37,023 nt of DNA from DAOUJI01 sp034422875 (GCA_034422875.1 DAOUJI010000045.1:1-37023); one strand, 5' to 3'. Numbered from the stretch's first letter, positions 1-6,871 are shown. The notes: generated from the letters alone by a model not told the origin. Translations and numbers: made by a program.

Positions 1-2
1 GG

Positions 3-305
3 TTTGTGCAGTTGGTGCAGGCCTACAACAACACCCCACGCAAATGCCTGGGTTACCGCACCCCGGCCGAAATCTTTTCAGACCAGGTGTTGCACTTGAA
101 ATGTGAATTCACCTTCCGGCCTTCGCCGGAACGACGGAGTGGGGAACCTACGCCTTCCCCCTCAAGGGGGAGGGTCTGGGTGGGGGTGATATGTGTCATT
201 CTAACTAACACTGACTATGTACAAATCTTTCTGTCCCCCATCCCAACCTTCCCCCAAAGGGGGAAGGGGTACGTGTTCCAACTTGTGTCAACGGGCGTGG
301 GATGA
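3..305 (+). CDS. IS30-family transposase, C-terminal end (partial at window edge)
   Basis: The reading frame is open from the left edge, so only the end of the gene is present. The first ~20 residues contain YNNTPRKCLGYRTPAEIF, which I recognise as the conserved end of the IS30 transposase catalytic core (DDE enzyme that moves the element by cutting and joining its ends). The following QVLHLKCEF stretch is like the usual tail of this family, where the stop region overlaps the terminal inverted repeat of the element. From about base 112 the frame runs on through REP-like palindromes to a stop at 303-305, so the last ~60 residues are probably not original protein and the true stop may be lost. 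It could be an active copy read out of its end or a decayed one; the missing N-terminus prevents a decision. Confidence 0.7.
   Translation, partial: FVQLVQAYNNTPRKCLGYRTPAEIFSDQVLHLKCEFTFRPSPERRSGEPTPSPSRGRVWVGVICVILTNTDYVQIFLSPIPTFPQRGKGYVFQLVSTGVG
114..131. repeat. REP-like palindrome TTCCGG-6-CCGGAA
   Basis: Perfect 6-bp arms around a 6-base loop. It resembles the imperfect copy at 17505-17524 and belongs to the class of short palindromes scattered in intergenic DNA here. It lies inside the read-through tail of the transposase frame. Confidence 0.6.
153..174. repeat. C/T-rich dispersed palindrome
   Basis: CCTTCCCCC, a 4-base loop, then GGGGGAGGG form a 9-bp stem with one G-T pair. It is one of a family of such hairpins found in most spacers of the left third of the window. 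Confidence 0.6.
247..267. repeat. C/T-rich dispersed palindrome, downstream of the SDR operon
   Basis: Perfect 9-bp stem (CCTTCCCCC, loop AAA, GGGGGAAGG). It lies 50 bases beyond the last SDR stop and could fold in the operon's 3' transcript. No U-tract follows on the minus strand, so it is not a standard terminator. Confidence 0.65.
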
Positions 306-316
306 CATCCTCACGC

Positions 317-1078
317 CTAAATCGCCGTGCGGCCGCCGTCCACAACCATCTCTGCGCCGGTGATGTATGAGGACTCATCGGTGGCCAGGAACAGCACCGG
401 ATAGGCCACTTCTTCCACCTGGCCGAGCCTGCCCAAAGGCACTGTCCTGACTCCCTCCGCGTCCTGCTGGGCTCGTATTTCAGGGTTGACGCTGATCATG
501 GCGGGAAGCAGGCCCGGGTGCACCGAGTTGCAGCGTATGCCGTCCTTGCCATAACGGGCCGCGATGGCTTTGGTAAGCAACCGGATGCCCCCCTTGGAGG
601 CGTTGTATCCGGGATGCCCCGTCCCTCCGGACGAGGCCGCAAGGCCCGCCGTGGAGGAGATGTTTATGATGGAGCCTCCGCCCGCTTCTATCATCTTGGG
701 AACGGCGTACTTGCAGCCCAGGAACGCCCCCTTGGTGTTGACTTCCATGAGCCTGTCCCAGCCTTCCACGCTCATGGTGTCGGGGTGCCATGAGCCGCTC
801 AGCCCGGCGTTGTTGACAAGAACGGTCAGGCTGCCAAAGGCATCGATTATCCGGTCGATTGCCCGAATCCAGTCCTCTTCCTTGGTGACGTCCATGGGAA
901 TGTAGAGGGCCTCGCCGCCGGACTCCTTGATTTCCGCTTCCACTCTCAGGCCGTCTTCCTCGCGAATCTCACCGATTGCGACTTTGGCTCCCTCTCTAGC
1001 GAAAAGGTTCGCCTCGGCCCTGCCCATGCCGTTTCCGGCCCCCGTTATGAAAGCAACTTTACCGTCTAGTCTGCCCAC
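317..1078 (-). CDS. SDR family NAD(P)-dependent oxidoreductase (SDR 1)
   Basis: Classical short-chain dehydrogenase of 253 residues that should interconvert an alcohol and a ketone using NAD(P); the substrate is unknown. TGAGNGMG at 12-19 is the cofactor-binding glycine motif, NNAG is at 89-92, the catalytic Ser lies in NISS near 141, and Tyr158/Lys162 form the YxxxK motif. The acidic residue after the second strand (GEIR) favours NAD. I place the start at a GTG giving M(V)GRLDGKVA, because AGGAGG lies 7 bases upstream and all paralogs start at the same point; a longer ATG frame from 1105 has no comparable site. It is the last gene of the five-SDR operon. Confidence 0.92.
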   Translation of the reverse strand: MGRLDGKVAFITGAGNGMGRAEANLFAREGAKVAIGEIREEDGLRVEAEIKESGGEALYIPMDVTKEEDWIRAIDRIIDAFGSLTVLVNNAGLSGSWHPDTMSVEGWDRLMEVNTKGAFLGCKYAVPKMIEAGGGSIINISSTAGLAASSGGTGHPGYNASKGGIRLLTKAIAARYGKDGIRCNSVHPGLLPAMISVNPEIRAQQDAEGVRTVPLGRLGQVEEVAYPVLFLATDESSYITGAEMVVDGGRTAI

Positions 1079-1110
1079 TGCTTTCCTCCTGGTTTTGTCC
1101 CTCACCCCAA

Positions 1111-1131
1111 CCCTCTCCCAGGGGGAGAGGG
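1111..1131. repeat. C/T-rich dispersed palindrome between SDR 1 and the beta-hydroxyacid dehydrogenase
   Basis: Perfect 9-bp stem CCCTCTCCC / GGGAGAGGG with a 3-base loop. It belongs to the same hairpin family as those at 2145, 4609 and 247. Confidence 0.6.
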
Positions 1132-1163
1132 AGGTGTATTCTTCTATTCCTCACTCATCTTAA

Positions 1164-1188
1164 CCCTTCGACGAGCTCAGGGCAGGCC
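1164..1188. repeat. Dispersed repeat, CCCTTCGACAAGCTCAGG type
   Basis: One of six copies in the window (also near 4580, 5732, 17418, 17560 and, inverted, 36304). This copy has GACGAGCTC instead of GACAAGCTC. All copies are intergenic. Confidence 0.7.
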
Positions 1189-1220
1189 CTTCTCCCATCG
1201 GGGACGAAGGGACGATTCCT

Positions 1221-2084
1221 TTAATCGAGCAACGGCCGACGGCCGCCTCCCGTCTCGTCGGAGACTTTCATGACAACCTGGTGCACCAGGTTGGCGATGA
1301 ACATTGGCACGCCGTAGGTCTTGCCGACCGAGCAGGCCGTTCCCACGTCCTTGACCACGTACCTGGAAATCATCTCGTAGCGCAGGTCGCCGTCGAAGGC
1401 GCCGCTGGCCCAGAAGTTGGGGATGCGCTCCTCTGTGGCGCGATTTCTGCCGCTGCTGATGCTGATGGCCTCCACCAGCTTGGGGACGTCCATGCCCGCT
1501 TTCTCGGCGACCTGGCACACCTCGTAGGCGATAGCCATGTTTGCGGCGCCCATCAGGTTGTTAAGCGCCTTGGCCTCGTGGCCCGTGCCCAGCGGCCCCA
1601 TGAGGTAGTGGGCCGTGGCGATGGCGTCCAGGGCGTACTTGACCTTGTCGTAGACTGCCTGCTCCCCACCCATGAACAGGGTTAGAGTCCCCTCTGCTGC
1701 CCCCTCAGGTCCTCCGCTGACTCCTGAGTCCATGAAGTCTATTCCCTTTTCGGCCAACGCAGCTCCGATGCGCTTGGTGTGGGGAGGGTCGCCGCTGGAC
1801 AGGTCCACCACTATGGCTCCGGGAGAGGCTCCCTCAACAATGCCGTTGGCGCCCAGGCATACGTCCTCCACGATGGGGGAGTTGGGCAGCGACAGCAGGA
1901 CGACAGGCGTTCTGGACGCCACGTCCTTAGCTGATGACGCGGGTTGGGCGCCCATCTTCACATACATGTCCAGAGCCTCAGGGTCCTTGTCGTAGGCCAC
2001 CATGGGAATCTCGGCCCTGAGCACACTGCTGGCAATAGGGCCTCCTATGTTGCCCAAGCCAATGAAACCAACGTTGTCAGGCAT
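1221..2084 (-). CDS. NAD-binding beta-hydroxyacid dehydrogenase (3-hydroxyisobutyrate dehydrogenase / tartronate semialdehyde reductase family)
   Basis: 287 residues, the usual family size. GFIGLGNIGG near 6-15 is the Rossmann glycine motif, DSGVSGGPEGAAEGTL (119-134) is the substrate-binding signature, and GTGHEAKALNN contains the catalytic Lys at 172 with the nearby Asn. The family oxidises beta-hydroxy acids to semialdehydes or reduces them back; the substrate cannot be read from sequence. The start ATG has AAAGGAGA 5 bases upstream. It sits inside the SDR operon on the same strand, with 142 bases to SDR 1 and 95 to SDR 2, which suggests a joint pathway. SDR 1 downstream may depend on the same transcript. 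Confidence 0.9.
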   Translation of the reverse strand: MPDNVGFIGLGNIGGPIASSVLRAEIPMVAYDKDPEALDMYVKMGAQPASSAKDVASRTPVVLLSLPNSPIVEDVCLGANGIVEGASPGAIVVDLSSGDPPHTKRIGAALAEKGIDFMDSGVSGGPEGAAEGTLTLFMGGEQAVYDKVKYALDAIATAHYLMGPLGTGHEAKALNNLMGAANMAIAYEVCQVAEKAGMDVPKLVEAISISSGRNRATEERIPNFWASGAFDGDLRYEMISRYVVKDVGTACSVGKTYGVPMFIANLVHQVVMKVSDETGGGRRPLLD

Positions 2085-2144
2085 GCGTTCTCCTTTCGGT
2101 TGGGGGTCAGTTCCTGTTCCAAGCCCGCGAGCGCCCCATCCCAG

Positions 2145-2165
2145 CCTTCCCCCAAGAGGGGAAGG
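2145..2165. repeat. C/T-rich dispersed palindrome
   Basis: 8-bp perfect stem CCTTCCCC / GGGGAAGG with a 5-base loop, in the spacer between SDR 2 and the beta-hydroxyacid dehydrogenase. Confidence 0.6.
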
Positions 2166-2179
2166 AGTAGGCTCGACGC

Positions 2180-2938
2180 TTAGATGGCCGTGCTGCCCCC
2201 GTCCACAGGAAGCTCGGCGGCGGTGATGTAGGAGGCGTCATCGGAGGCCAGGAACAAGACTGCGTAGGCCACCTCCTCGACACGCCCCGCCCTGGGTATC
2301 GGGAAGGTTTCCAGCCTACTCACGTTGAACTCCCTGGTGTCAGGGTTGGCGGTGGTCATGGGCGGCATGGTGCCTGGGTGAACGGAGTTGCAACGTATCC
2401 CTTCCTTGCCGTAGCGCGCAGCGATGGCCTTGGTGAGCAGACGCACCGCCGCTTTGGAGGAGTTGTACGCCACATGCTGCATGGGACCTCCGCCAGCCAC
2501 CATCGCAGCCACCGACGAGATGTTCACGATGGACCCGCCGCCCGCCTCGATCATCTTGGGGATGGCGGTCTTCGTGCCCAGGAACACTCCCTTGGCGTTG
2601 ACGTTCATAATATTGTCCCAGCCTTGGGTGCCCATGGGGTCTCCCTGGGACGAGCCGCTGATGCCCGCGTTGTTGACCAGCACGTTCAGCTTGCCGTAGC
2701 GGGCCACGGCCTGGTCCACGGCTGCCTGCCAGCTCTCCTCGCTGGTGACGTCCAGGTGCACAAACATGGCATCGCCGCCAGCTTCCTTGATCGCGGCCTC
2801 TACGGCCTCGCCATCCTCAGCTCGGATGTCGCCAATCACCACCTTGGCGCCTTCCTGGGCGAAGATGGAGCATTCCGCCTTACCCATTCCGTTGGCGCCC
2901 CCGGAGATGATGGCAACTTTTCCGTCCAGTCGTCCCAC
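2180..2938 (-). CDS. SDR family NAD(P)-dependent oxidoreductase (SDR 2)
   Basis: 252-residue classical SDR. The cofactor motif is SGGANGMG (12-19), with Ser in place of the usual Thr, as also in SDR 4 and 5. NNAG is at 89-92, the catalytic Ser near 141 (NISS), Tyr158 and Lys162 (YNSSK). GDIR after strand two suggests NAD. The start is GTG with AGGAGGTGACC just upstream, a very strong ribosome site. It is closest to SDR 1 in the window: both have the EAGGGSI core and YGKxGIRCNSVHPG. Reaction type is sure (alcohol/ketone redox); substrate is not. Confidence 0.92.
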   Translation of the reverse strand: MGRLDGKVAIISGGANGMGKAECSIFAQEGAKVVIGDIRAEDGEAVEAAIKEAGGDAMFVHLDVTSEESWQAAVDQAVARYGKLNVLVNNAGISGSSQGDPMGTQGWDNIMNVNAKGVFLGTKTAIPKMIEAGGGSIVNISSVAAMVAGGGPMQHVAYNSSKAAVRLLTKAIAARYGKEGIRCNSVHPGTMPPMTTANPDTREFNVSRLETFPIPRAGRVEEVAYAVLFLASDDASYITAAELPVDGGSTAI

Positions 2939-2962
2939 TGGTCACCTCCTAGTGTTCTAACC

Positions 2963-2987
2963 GCCCCTCTCCCCAGGGAAGAGGGGC
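2963..2987. repeat. C/T-rich dispersed palindrome, imperfect
   Basis: 8-bp arms GCCCCTCT / AGAGGGGC with an internal C/G-rich loop, in the SDR 2-SDR 3 spacer. Same family as the other operon spacers. Confidence 0.5.
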
Positions 2988-2999
2988 TGGGGGTGAGGG

Positions 3000-3761
3000 C
3001 TACACGCAGGTGGTTCCACCGTCCACGACGAGCTCCGCCCCGGTTACATAGGAGGACTCGTCGCAGGCCAGGAACAGTACCGGGTAAGCAACCTCTTCCA
3101 CGGTGCCCATGCGCTTCATGGGGATGTGGTCGAAGACGCCGGTAGCTGCGTCACGGTTCCTGTTCTGTGCCGAGGTCATGGGCGGCAGCGTCCCAGGGTG
3201 GATCGAGTTGCACCGTATCCCCTGGGTGGCGTACCTAGCGGCGATGGCTTTCGTCAGCAACCGGACGCCCCCCTTGGAGGCGTTGTAGGCCGGGTGGCTG
3301 TTCCCCTGTCGAATGCTGCCCACCAAGCCGGATATGGATGAGATGTTGACGATGGAACCGCCGCCGTTCTCAATCATCCTGGGTATGGCCTCACGGCATC
3401 CCAGGAACGTGCCTCTGGCGTTGACGCCAACGATGTTGTCCCATCCCTCGATGCTCATAGGCTCAGCCTGGGATGAGCTGGATATTCCCGCGTTGTTGAC
3501 CAGGATGTTCAGCTTGCCCAGCTTGGCTTCAACCTCATCCAGGGCCGCCGTCCAGCTCTCAGGACTGGTAACGTCCAAAGTTATGGGTATAGCCTCGCCG
3601 CCGTCGCTGTTGATTTCACTGGCGACAGCCTCAGCGTCAGCGGTCCGGATGTCCGCCACCGCGACCTTGGCGCCTTCCTTGGCCAGCAGCTTCGCCTCGG
3701 CCTTTCCCTGGCCATTACCGCTGCCAGTCACCATCGCCACTTTTCCGTCTACTCTGCCCAT
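3000..3761 (-). CDS. SDR family NAD(P)-dependent oxidoreductase (SDR 3)
   Basis: 253-residue classical SDR: TGSGNGQG at 12-19, NNAG at 89-92, catalytic Ser in NISS near 141, Tyr159 and Lys163 (YNASK). The start is ATG with AGGAGG 7 bases upstream. SDR 4 begins only 37 bases upstream, so the two are surely co-transcribed. It keeps the operon's MGRxDGKVA start and EGAKVAVADIR segment. No substrate-specific feature is recognisable; the C-terminal lid region (about 185-225), where SDR specificity resides, differs from all four paralogs. Confidence 0.92.
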   Translation of the reverse strand: MGRVDGKVAMVTGSGNGQGKAEAKLLAKEGAKVAVADIRTADAEAVASEINSDGGEAIPITLDVTSPESWTAALDEVEAKLGKLNILVNNAGISSSSQAEPMSIEGWDNIVGVNARGTFLGCREAIPRMIENGGGSIVNISSISGLVGSIRQGNSHPAYNASKGGVRLLTKAIAARYATQGIRCNSIHPGTLPPMTSAQNRNRDAATGVFDHIPMKRMGTVEEVAYPVLFLACDESSYVTGAELVVDGGTTCV

Positions 3762-3798
3762 TTCTTACACCTCCTATTCAGGGGTTGTTGGAGCGACA

Positions 3799-4554
3799 TT
3801 ACTCGGCGGTCGAGCCGCCATCTATGACCAACTCCGAGCCGGTCATATAGGAAGATTCGTCGGAGGCCAGGAACACCACACCGTGGGCTATGTCTTCGGC
3901 CTCGGCAAGTCGTCCCAGAGGCACCTTGCTCAGCCTCGCGGCAAGGGCCTCGGGATTGGAGGTGGTCTCTTCCAGGAACGGGGTGTTCACCGGCCCCGGA
4001 TGCACCGAGTTGCATCGGATGCCGTCCCTGGAGACTTGGACAGCCGTGGCCTTGGTGAAGATGCGCACTGCGCCCTTGCTGGCAGTGTAAGCTGCTGTGC
4101 GACCAATGCCGATGATTCCGGCGGTGGAGGAGATGTTGATAATGGAACCTCCGCCGGCCCTGCGCATCGCTGGAATAGCCGTTTTCGTCCCCAGGAACAC
4201 TCCCTTGACGTTGACGTCCATCATGAGGTCCCATTCGTCTCCGCTGGTGTCCTCGATGCCCTTGGTCCCGAAGGTGATTCCAGCGTTGTTGACCAGGACG
4301 TTGACATTGCCGTACTTCTCTTCCGCAGTCGCCAGAGCCTTGCTCCAGTCGTCGGAACTGCGTACGTCCAGGTGAACGTAGGTCACGTCGCCGCCCAGCT
4401 CCCGGACTTGGGCCTCCACCTGCATCCCCTCGTCGTCCAGGATGTCCCCGAACACGACTTTGGCGCCCTCCTGGGCGAAGAGCCGCACCTCGGCTGCACC
4501 CTGGCCCCGGGCGCCGCCGCTGATTATCGCTACCTTACCGTCCAACCTGCCCAT
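3799..4554 (-). CDS. SDR family NAD(P)-dependent oxidoreductase (SDR 4)
   Basis: 251 residues from the chosen ATG. SGGARGQG at 12-19, NNAG at 89-92, catalytic Ser near 142, Tyr156 and Lys160 (YTASK). A longer frame reaches 4590 but its extra 12 residues (rich in Glu) are translated from the ribosome-binding region AAGGAGGAGG, so the internal ATG is the start. It is a close duplicate of SDR 5: residues 33-62 and 115-135 are nearly identical, while the lid segment after NSVHPG differs. This points to a recent tandem duplication followed by change in substrate specificity. Confidence 0.92.
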   Translation of the reverse strand: MGRLDGKVAIISGGARGQGAAEVRLFAQEGAKVVFGDILDDEGMQVEAQVRELGGDVTYVHLDVRSSDDWSKALATAEEKYGNVNVLVNNAGITFGTKGIEDTSGDEWDLMMDVNVKGVFLGTKTAIPAMRRAGGGSIINISSTAGIIGIGRTAAYTASKGAVRIFTKATAVQVSRDGIRCNSVHPGPVNTPFLEETTSNPEALAARLSKVPLGRLAEAEDIAHGVVFLASDESSYMTGSELVIDGGSTAE

Positions 4555-4579
4555 TTCTTCCTCCTCCTTATGCCCCCAT

Positions 4580-4604
4580 CCCTTCGACAAGCTCAGGACA
4601 GGCT
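4580..4604. repeat. Dispersed repeat, CCCTTCGACAAGCTCAGG type
   Basis: Copy of the dispersed repeat in the SDR 4-SDR 5 spacer, directly beside a C/T-rich palindrome. The pairing of these two repeat types recurs at 1111-1188 and 17560-17608. Confidence 0.7.
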
Positions 4605-4608
4605 CCAG

Positions 4609-4629
4609 CCTTCCCCTTGAGGGGGAAGG
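4609..4629. repeat. C/T-rich dispersed palindrome
   Basis: 8-bp perfect stem CCTTCCCC / GGGGAAGG with a 5-base loop, between SDR 4 and SDR 5. Nearly the same as the copy at 2145-2165. Confidence 0.6.
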
Positions 4630-4663
4630 TGTAGAGTTTTTCCATATCCCGTCAGGGGCGGAG

Positions 4664-5419
4664 TTACTGCGCGGTAAACCCGCCGTCTATGACAACTTCT
4701 GAACCCGTCATATAGGACGACTCGTCGGAGGCCAGGAACAGGACTCCCTGAGCTATATCTATGGCTTCGGCCATACGTCCCAGGGGCACGCTGGACCTGC
4801 TGCGGTCCCTCCTCTCAGGGGCTCCTTCGGGGTCACCGAAAAATGGGGTGTCTACGGCGCCGGGATGCACGGAGTTGCAGCGGATGCCGTCCTTGGCGTG
4901 CTGAACGGCGGTGGCCTTGGTGAAGAGACGCACCCCTCCCTTTGCCGCCGGATAGGCGATGATGCGCCCGACGCCGACCAATCCCGCCGTGGATGAGATG
5001 TTCACAATGGAGCCGCCGCCCGCCCGGCGCATGGCTGGGATGGCGGTCTTGGTTCCCAGGAACACGCCCTTCAGGTTGACGTCCATGACGTAGTCCCAGT
5101 CCTCTACCGTGGTGTCCTCAATGGCTATTGGGCCGAAGGAAAGGCCGGCGTTGTTGACCAGGACGTTGAGCTTGCCGTACTTCTCTTCAGCGGTCTGCAA
5201 AGCCTTGGCCCAGTCATCCTCGCTGCGCACATCCAAGTGGAGATAGGTCACGTCACCGCCCAACTCCCTGACCTGGGCTTCAACCTGCATCCCTTCGTCG
5301 TCCAGGACGTCCCCGAAGACCACCTTGGCGCCCTCCTGGGCGAACAGCTTGACCTCGGCAGCCCCCTGGCCACGGGCGCCGCCGCTGACAATCGCAACTT
5401 TGCCGTCCAACCTGCCCAT
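4664..5419 (-). CDS. SDR family NAD(P)-dependent oxidoreductase (SDR 5), first gene of the operon
   Basis: 251 residues: SGGARGQG at 12-19, NNAG at 89-92, Ser near 142, Tyr156 and Lys160. The YPAAK motif has Ala in place of the Ser common in the other copies, outside the catalytic positions. A longer frame to 5503 exists, but AAAGGAGG lies 6 bases before the internal ATG and the frame upstream contains the promoter, so the short form is right. The lid has an odd charged insert (GAPERRDRSRSS) absent from SDR 4. As the promoter-proximal gene it should be the best expressed member. Confidence 0.92.
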   Translation of the reverse strand: MGRLDGKVAIVSGGARGQGAAEVKLFAQEGAKVVFGDVLDDEGMQVEAQVRELGGDVTYLHLDVRSEDDWAKALQTAEEKYGKLNVLVNNAGLSFGPIAIEDTTVEDWDYVMDVNLKGVFLGTKTAIPAMRRAGGGSIVNISSTAGLVGVGRIIAYPAAKGGVRLFTKATAVQHAKDGIRCNSVHPGAVDTPFFGDPEGAPERRDRSRSSVPLGRMAEAIDIAQGVLFLASDESSYMTGSEVVIDGGFTAQ

Positions 5420-5490
5420 AGACCCTCCTTTATCCAGCCCGACACAACCTCCCGTAACCCCGTCTTCAGACATGGGCCGGACACAGGGAG

Positions 5491-5519
5491 AGAATAATCT
5501 CACCCCCCTTGACTGTCAA
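5491..5519 (-). promoter_or_regulatory. Sigma70-type promoter of the SDR operon
   Basis: On the minus strand a perfect -35 TTGACA (5519-5514) is followed by a 17-base spacer and TATTCT (5496-5491). Transcription would start near 5484, leaving a leader of about 65 bases before SDR 5. The -35 overlaps an 11-base palindrome TTGACTGTCAA (5509-5519), a possible operator. Confidence 0.65.
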
Positions 5520-5583
5520 CTTGAGGCGGTTCTTCGTAACCGTTCAGATTTCGTAAATTGAGACGTACGGGCACCCGAACATC

Positions 5584-5617
5584 TGTCATTCTGAACGAAG
5601 CGCAGCGACGAAGAATC
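5584..5617. repeat. Dispersed element of the TCATTCTGAnCGAAGCG type
   Basis: This sequence type, ending in GAAGAATC, is a widespread bacterial intergenic repeat. A diverged inverted copy lies at 36390-36427. Confidence 0.6.
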
Positions 5618-5696
5618 GTTATTGCGCTGCGGAGGCCATATAAGGGTGTTGGATATGGGCGAGCCGTTTCCAGTCGTCACTCCAGCGAAGAGCCTG

Positions 5697-5716
5697 CCCC
5701 GTACCCCGATACGGGG
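5697..5716. repeat. Hairpin CCCCGTA-6-TACGGGG
   Basis: Perfect 7-bp inverted repeat in the intergenic repeat nest. Confidence 0.6.
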
Positions 5717-5731
5717 CTGGAGTCCAGGGAA

Positions 5732-5755
5732 CCCTTCGGCAAGCTCAGGGTAGGC
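5732..5755. repeat. Dispersed repeat, CCCTTCGGCAAGCTCAGG variant
   Basis: Variant copy of the six-member dispersed family, with GGC for GAC and TAGGC for CAGGC. Confidence 0.65.
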
Positions 5756-5782
5756 TCTTGCAAGGAGGCATGGTTCTTCTGG

Positions 5783-5802
5783 ATTCCTGCCTCCGCAGGA
5801 AT
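5783..5802. repeat. REP-like hairpin ATTCCTGC-4-GCAGGAAT
   Basis: Perfect 8-bp stem with a 4-base loop, followed by GACGGGG. This matches the common GGATTCCTGC...GCAGGAATGACGG repeat style of bacterial intergenic DNA. Confidence 0.65.
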
Positions 5803-5975
5803 GACGGGGCTGGGGGCTTGGTTCCTTCCTCATCCCAACCTTATCCCGCCAGGGGTGAAAGGGTCGTGGTCGTCTATTTTCATGGTACTGACAGCTGGGT
5901 GAACACCTGCATTTTCGCTAGGAGCAGACCGTTTGCTTCTCCCCGCCCCACCGGTAATCAACCAATAGATCGGTT

Positions 5976-6004
5976 TTGACAACCGCCTACAGCGAGCCTA
6001 GGAT
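5976..6004 (+). promoter_or_regulatory. Sigma70-type promoter of the VOC-higA pair
   Basis: Perfect -35 TTGACA (5976-5981), 17-base spacer, TAGGAT (5999-6004, 4 of 6 matches). Predicted start near 6011, about 30 bases before the VOC ATG. Confidence 0.55.
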
Positions 6005-6041
6005 AGTTTTACGACAAACAGGGCAAGCAGGAGGCGCGATC

Positions 6042-6500
6042 ATGGAAGCATCGGCCGTATCCCACATAGCAATGTGCGTTAGAGACTTGGACAAGTCCCT
6101 GGCGTTCTACAGAGACGCCCTGGGCATGACCGTGACCCTGGACCAGGTGCAGGACACCACACGGGGAGGGCTGCCCTTCACATACAAGCATGCACGGGCG
6201 ACCCGCCGCACTGTTCACCTGAGATACGGCGGATCAAGCTCTCTTCCCTTCCTGGTCATCACCAATCACCCTGGCGAGGAGCCGGACGGCGCGCCCATCA
6301 AGCTGGACCAGGTGGGAATCAGCCACATCTCGTTCTCAGTCCCCGACACAAAGGCGCTGGCCGAGAACCTGCAGTCCAAGGGCTTTGAGTTGGCGGCGCC
6401 ACTGGACGCCTTCGCCGACGCCGAGGGCAACGTGGGCAGCATATTCGTCTTCGACCCCGACGGCATCCTGGTGCAGTTCGACAAGAGCAGCGGGGGATAG
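6042..6500 (+). CDS. VOC / glyoxalase-like domain protein
   Basis: 152 residues, one vicinal-oxygen-chelate unit built of two beta-alpha-beta-beta-beta halves. SHIAMCVRDLDKSLAFYRDALGM at the start is typical of the fold; His8 and His95 (ISHISFSV) are at usual metal-ligand positions. At the last ligand position, normally Glu, the sequence DPDGILVQF places Gln145, so metal binding may be altered. The family includes glyoxalase I, dioxygenases and epimerases; I cannot say which. The ATG at 6042 has AGGAGG 7 bases upstream, while the longer frame begins within the promoter. higA follows after 45 bases. Confidence 0.85.
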   Translation: MEASAVSHIAMCVRDLDKSLAFYRDALGMTVTLDQVQDTTRGGLPFTYKHARATRRTVHLRYGGSSSLPFLVITNHPGEEPDGAPIKLDQVGISHISFSVPDTKALAENLQSKGFELAAPLDAFADAEGNVGSIFVFDPDGILVQFDKSSGG

Positions 6501-6545
6501 CGCTGCGCGGGGCGCCTAAAGCCAGTATCTCGGAGTTAATGTCAG

Positions 6546-6857
6546 ATGACCGTTAAGAATCAGATGCGCCCTGTGCATCCTGGAGAGATTTTGGGTGATC
6601 AACTTGAAGAGCTTGAGATGTCGGCCAACTCCCTGGCCAAGGCTTTGGCCGTTCCGACCAACCGGATCACAGCCATACTGAACTGCCAACGAGGTATCAC
6701 GGCTGACACAGCCCTGCGGCTGGCTCGGTATTTCGGGACAACGCCGCAGCTATGGCTGAATCTACAGAACGCCTTTGAGTTGCGTGTGGCAGAGACCACA
6801 TCGGCGAAAGACGTTGCGGAACGAGTGCAGCCTCGGGAAACCACACAAGTTCCCTAG
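6546..6857 (+). CDS. higA: HigA-family addiction module antitoxin (HTH), apparently without HigB
   Basis: 103 residues. MRPVHPGEILGDQLEE and the helix-turn-helix from about 27 to 65 (SANSLAKALAVPTNRITAIL) match the HigA antitoxin family; GTTPQLWLNLQNAFELR is its usual C-terminal signature. HigA normally neutralises the HigB mRNA-cleaving toxin and represses their shared promoter. No HigB (about 90 residues) is found upstream, where the VOC gene ends 45 bases away, or downstream. It may act as a solitary regulator or pair with a distant toxin. GGAG lies 9 bases before the ATG. Confidence 0.85.
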   Translation: MTVKNQMRPVHPGEILGDQLEELEMSANSLAKALAVPTNRITAILNCQRGITADTALRLARYFGTTPQLWLNLQNAFELRVAETTSAKDVAERVQPRETTQVP

Positions 6858-6871
6858 ACAGCGCTCTCGTT

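Larger units (their letters stand above)
5520..5975. other. Repeat-filled intergenic region without a supported gene
   Basis: The short frames here have no ribosome site and consist of repeat sequence. From left to right it holds a TGTCATTCTGAACGAAGCG-type element (5584-5617), a CCCCGTA/TACGGGG hairpin (5697-5716), a CTTCGGCAAGCTCAGG repeat (5732-5755), and an ATTCCTGC/GCAGGAAT hairpin (5783-5802). The rest is featureless to my reading. It separates two divergent promoters. Confidence 0.7.

Noticed and set aside
153..267. CRISPR-like array from the repeated palindromes at the left edge
   Set aside because: The copies are few, imperfect and unequally spaced, and recur singly between genes; no cas genes are present.
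3313..4620. 435-residue plus-strand open frame across SDR 3 and SDR 4
   Set aside because: It is the complement of two sure SDR genes; the GC-rich codon pattern keeps the opposite frame open.
5558..5902. 114-residue plus-strand frame in the gap before the VOC gene
   Set aside because: It is made of dispersed repeats (TCATTCTGA element, hairpins, CTTCGGCAAGC repeat) and lacks a ribosome site.
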